Below, piece by piece: positions 6,015 through 8,432 of a stretch of 8,432 nt of DNA. The stretch covers positions 1-8,432 of the forward strand of contig DPSB01000319.1 in the NCBI GenBank assembly GCA_003537495.1. Direction: 5' to 3'. Position numbers and translations under genes: made by a program. How positions within the stretch are numbered: position 1 is the first letter of the stretch; each line of letters starts with the position of its first letter. The notes under the pieces are model-generated. The model was not told the origin of the DNA and did no database searches. It saw nothing but the letters and a program-made list of their open reading frames with translations. This DNA is from Cytophagales bacterium (GTDB lineage: Bacteria; Bacteroidota; Bacteroidia; Cytophagales; Cyclobacteriaceae).

Positions 6015-7072
6015 GAGAGCACTTGACTTTTATCGGAATTGACTTACTACAACAACTTGTAGCCACTCCTTCTTTCAGCAAAGAAGAAGATAAGACTGCT
6101 GGCTTGTTGATGGGTTTCTTTCAACATCATGGCATGCAAGCTCATCGCAAGGGAAATAATGTGTGGGTCATCAATGAACACTTTGATGTAAACAAACCTA
6201 CTATCCTGCTCAACTCGCATCATGATACAGTGAAGCCCAACCCCGCATACACACGCGATCCATTTGCACCACATATTGTGGATGATAAACTTTATGGTTT
6301 AGGAAGCAACGATGCCGGTGGGCCATTGGTATCGCTCATCATGAACTTCTTCTATTTCAGCAATCAACCAAACCTGAAATACAATTTGGTTTTGGCTGCT
6401 ACAGCCGAAGAAGAAATTTCAGGTACGGGTGGCATAGAATTAATCTGGAATGATCTACCAAAAATAGATTGCGCCATTGTAGGTGAACCAACACTTACAG
6501 AAATAGCAATTGCTGAAAAAGGATTGATGGTGCTGGATTGTGTAGCGAAAGGCAAAGCCGGACACGCAGCTCGCGAAGAAGGAGTTAACGCCATATATGA
6601 AGCACTGAAAGACATTGAGTGGTTTCGGAATTATTCGTTCCCAAAAGTTTCAGATACGTTGGGCAAAGTAAAAATGTCGGTAACGGTTATACATGCAGGA
6701 CAAGCACATAACCAGGTACCGTCCGAATGTAAGTTTACCGTTGATGTTCGCGCTACGGATGTATATTCGCTAGAAGAAATTCTGAAAACGATAAAGCAAC
6801 ATGTTTCGTGCGAAGTAACAGCACGTTCCTTGCGACTTCGGCCTTCAGGCATTGCGCAAGATCATCCTTTGGTTGCAGCAGGAAAATCAATTGGTAAAAA
6901 ACTGTATGGTTCACCCACTACTTCCGATCTGGCATTAATACCGGTTCCTTCTATTAAGATGGGCCCTGGTGATTCCGCCCGATCACATAGTGCCGATGAA
7001 TTCATTTATGTGCACGAGATTGAAGCGGGAATAGAAAGTTATATTCAACTTTTAGAGCAAATTCTTCAATAA
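6011..7072 (+). CDS. argE: N-acylcitrulline deacylase (M20 metallopeptidase, ArgE/DapE family)
   Basis: Di-zinc amidohydrolase of the M20 family. Because ArgF' acts before deacylation, its substrate here should be N-acylcitrulline, not N-acetylornithine. Visible metal and catalytic residues are H70 and D72 in SHHDTV, D101 in GSNDAGG (bridging), E134-E135 in AEEEISG (general base and metal ligand), E159 in VGEP and H326 in RSHSADEF. The lid or dimerisation domain falls at about 175-285 and contains GKAGHAA (181-187) with the conserved H185. The length of 353 residues is close to the family norm. The start overlaps the argB stop by 4 bases. DapE, which removes succinyl groups, is a close relative, so a desuccinylase activity is natural. 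A diaminopimelate role is unlikely in this operon. Confidence 0.9.
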   Translation: MREHLTFIGIDLLQQLVATPSFSKEEDKTAGLLMGFFQHHGMQAHRKGNNVWVINEHFDVNKPTILLNSHHDTVKPNPAYTRDPFAPHIVDDKLYGLGSNDAGGPLVSLIMNFFYFSNQPNLKYNLVLAATAEEEISGTGGIELIWNDLPKIDCAIVGEPTLTEIAIAEKGLMVLDCVAKGKAGHAAREEGVNAIYEALKDIEWFRNYSFPKVSDTLGKVKMSVTVIHAGQAHNQVPSECKFTVDVRATDVYSLEEILKTIKQHVSCEVTARSLRLRPSGIAQDHPLVAAGKSIGKKLYGSPTTSDLALIPVPSIKMGPGDSARSHSADEFIYVHEIEAGIESYIQLLEQILQ

Positions 7073-7153
7073 CAAGTTTCCGGTTACCGGTTTCCTGTTA
7101 TAAGTTTGAATAAATATGCCTGGCAACCTTAAACAGGTAACTGGAAACTAATT
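7073..7153. other. 81-base spacer between argE and argH
   Basis: Most of the spacer is taken up by the heptad-based inverted repeat described separately (7075-7099 and 7132-7149) and its loop. No stop-to-start overlap, terminator T-run or convincing promoter is seen. Confidence 0.5.
7075..7149. repeat. Inverted repeat built of RGTTWCC heptads
   Basis: The left arm (7075-7099) reads as AGTTTCC, GGTTACC, GGTTTCC and TGTT. The reverse complement of the right arm (7132-7149) reads AGTTTCC, AGTTACC, TGTT. The arms agree at 17 of 18 positions once one 7-base unit (7089-7095) is skipped in the left arm. The arms therefore differ by exactly one heptad. The loop is 32 bases. It could form a stable mRNA hairpin just ahead of argH. 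Confidence 0.75.
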
Positions 7154-8432
7154 ATGAAACTCTGGAGCAAAGACAAGGAATCACTTAAAACTGTAACCGA
7201 CTTTACCACCGGTCAGGATAATGTATTGGATTTACACCTTGCCCCATTTGATGTGGTTGGCTCGCTTGCCCACATCACCATGCTCCAAACAATCGGCCTG
7301 CTGACTAAACCAGAACTGGATACGCTTAGTGAAGAACTAAAATCGATTTACAAAGAAATACAAGTAGGCAAATTTGAAATTGAAACCGGAATTGAAGACA
7401 TTCATTCGCAAGTAGAATTACTGTTAACACGTAAACTGGGAGATGTAGGAAAAAAAATTCACAGCGGTCGCTCCCGCAATGATCAGGTGTTGGTTGATGT
7501 TAAATTATACCTGCGCCACGAAATAGAACAACTTACTCTTGCTATTCAACAAGTTTTTGAATTGTTAATCGCCCAAAGCGAAAAACATAAGAACAAATTA
7601 TTGCCAGGTTATACGCATTTACAGGTAGCCATGCCTTCTTCGTTTGGTTTATGGTTAGGTGCTTATGCTGAAAGTTTAGCGGATGATGTAATCACACTTC
7701 ATGCAGCCTATCAGGTAGCGAATAAAAACCCGTTGGGTTCAGCAGCCGGTTATGGTTCCTCCTTCCCTCTTAATCGGACCCTCACCACGCAACTTTTAGG
7801 TTTTGACGACCTGAACTATAATGTGGTGTACGCACAAATGGGACGTGGCAAAACTGAACGCATTATGGCACAAGCCATGAGCAACGTAGCAGCTACGCTT
7901 GGTAAACTGGCCATGGGCTGTACATTGTTTCTCAATCAGAATTTTGCTTTCATTTTCTTCCCGGATGAGTTAACCACAGGCTCCAGCATTATGCCGCATA
8001 AAAAAAATCCTGATGTATTTGAATTGATTCGCGCCAAGTGCAATAGTCTGCAAGCCCTGCCGAATGAAATTGCATTACTGATTGCAAACCTTCCCTCTGG
8101 CTATCACCGTGATTTACAGTTGCTGAAAGAAAAACTCTTTCCAGCCATTCAAACATTAAAAGATTGTTTGCGGATGACGCACCTTATGATTTCAGCTTTG
8201 GAAGTAAAAGAGAATATTCTGGCCGATGAAAAGTATAAGTACCTGTTTAGTGTAGAAGAAGTAAATAAATTAGTGTTGGGCGGTATGCCCTTCCGCGATG
8301 CCTACAAAAAAGTTGGGCTCGATATTGAACAAGGAAAGTTCAGCTACTCCACCGAAGTTAACCACACCCACGAAGGTAGCATCGGTAATCTGATGAACGA
8401 TCGGATTAAAAAATCGTTTGAGGCAACTGTAT
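7154..8432 (+). CDS. argH: Argininosuccinate lyase (3' partial)
   Basis: Splits argininosuccinate into arginine and fumarate, the final step. 426 codons are present and no stop is reached, so only the last residues are missing (the family is usually about 440-470). The frame is open throughout. The start MKLWSK is characteristic of ArgH, and an in-frame stop at 7130-7132 leaves this ATG as the only good choice. HSGRSRNDQ (103-111) and GYTHLQ (152-157, with H155) line the active site. GSSIMPHKKNPD (276-287) is the fumarase/aspartase superfamily signature and carries the catalytic Ser of the mobile loop. NPLGSAAGYGSSFP (192-205) replaces the PLGSGALAGT seen in proteobacterial ArgH, a variant I associate with Bacteroidota. 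Cytoplasmic homotetramer by family. It is separated from argE by a repeat-filled spacer but lies in the same direction. Confidence 0.96.
   Translation, partial: MKLWSKDKESLKTVTDFTTGQDNVLDLHLAPFDVVGSLAHITMLQTIGLLTKPELDTLSEELKSIYKEIQVGKFEIETGIEDIHSQVELLLTRKLGDVGKKIHSGRSRNDQVLVDVKLYLRHEIEQLTLAIQQVFELLIAQSEKHKNKLLPGYTHLQVAMPSSFGLWLGAYAESLADDVITLHAAYQVANKNPLGSAAGYGSSFPLNRTLTTQLLGFDDLNYNVVYAQMGRGKTERIMAQAMSNVAATLGKLAMGCTLFLNQNFAFIFFPDELTTGSSIMPHKKNPDVFELIRAKCNSLQALPNEIALLIANLPSGYHRDLQLLKEKLFPAIQTLKDCLRMTHLMISALEVKENILADEKYKYLFSVEEVNKLVLGGMPFRDAYKKVGLDIEQGKFSYSTEVNHTHEGSIGNLMNDRIKKSFEATV

Overview
This window is the core of an arginine biosynthesis operon from a member of the phylum Bacteroidota. 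A Cytophagales-like bacterium is my best guess, but the order is not certain. Three things point there: the gene set and order; a transcarbamylase of the acylornithine type (the Bacteroides fragilis ArgF' family) instead of ordinary ornithine transcarbamylase; and A/T-rich leaders before the start codons with no strong Shine-Dalgarno sequences. All eight genes are on the + strand and almost the whole window is coding.

Layout: a 5'-truncated GNAT acetyltransferase (1-682), a 130-base spacer holding a palindrome and a long imperfect inverted repeat, argG (813-2012), argC (2018-2998), argD (3056-4192), argF' (4189-5163, overlapping argD by 4 bases), a 59-base spacer with a 7-base-period repeat, argB (5223-6014), argE (6011-7072, overlapping argB by 4 bases), an 81-base spacer with another 7-base-period inverted repeat, and argH (7154 to beyond the window end; no stop codon is reached).

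Together the genes can take glutamate to arginine through acylated intermediates. The GNAT protein is the likely acylglutamate synthase. ArgB phosphorylates the acylglutamate, ArgC reduces it, ArgD transaminates it to acylornithine, ArgF' carbamylates it to acylcitrulline, ArgE removes the acyl group to give citrulline, and ArgG and ArgH make arginine. Carbamoyl phosphate synthetase genes are not in the window. Residue 90 of ArgF', the position that separates N-acetylornithine from N-succinylornithine transcarbamylases, is Val. This predicts that the acyl group is succinyl, as in Bacteroides fragilis.

I see no undescribed multi-gene system here. The points most worth a second look are small: a GC-rich palindromic repeat that appears to be inserted in frame inside argF', short-period degenerate repeats in three of the spacers, the Val90 specificity marker, and a cysteine cluster in the GNAT protein.
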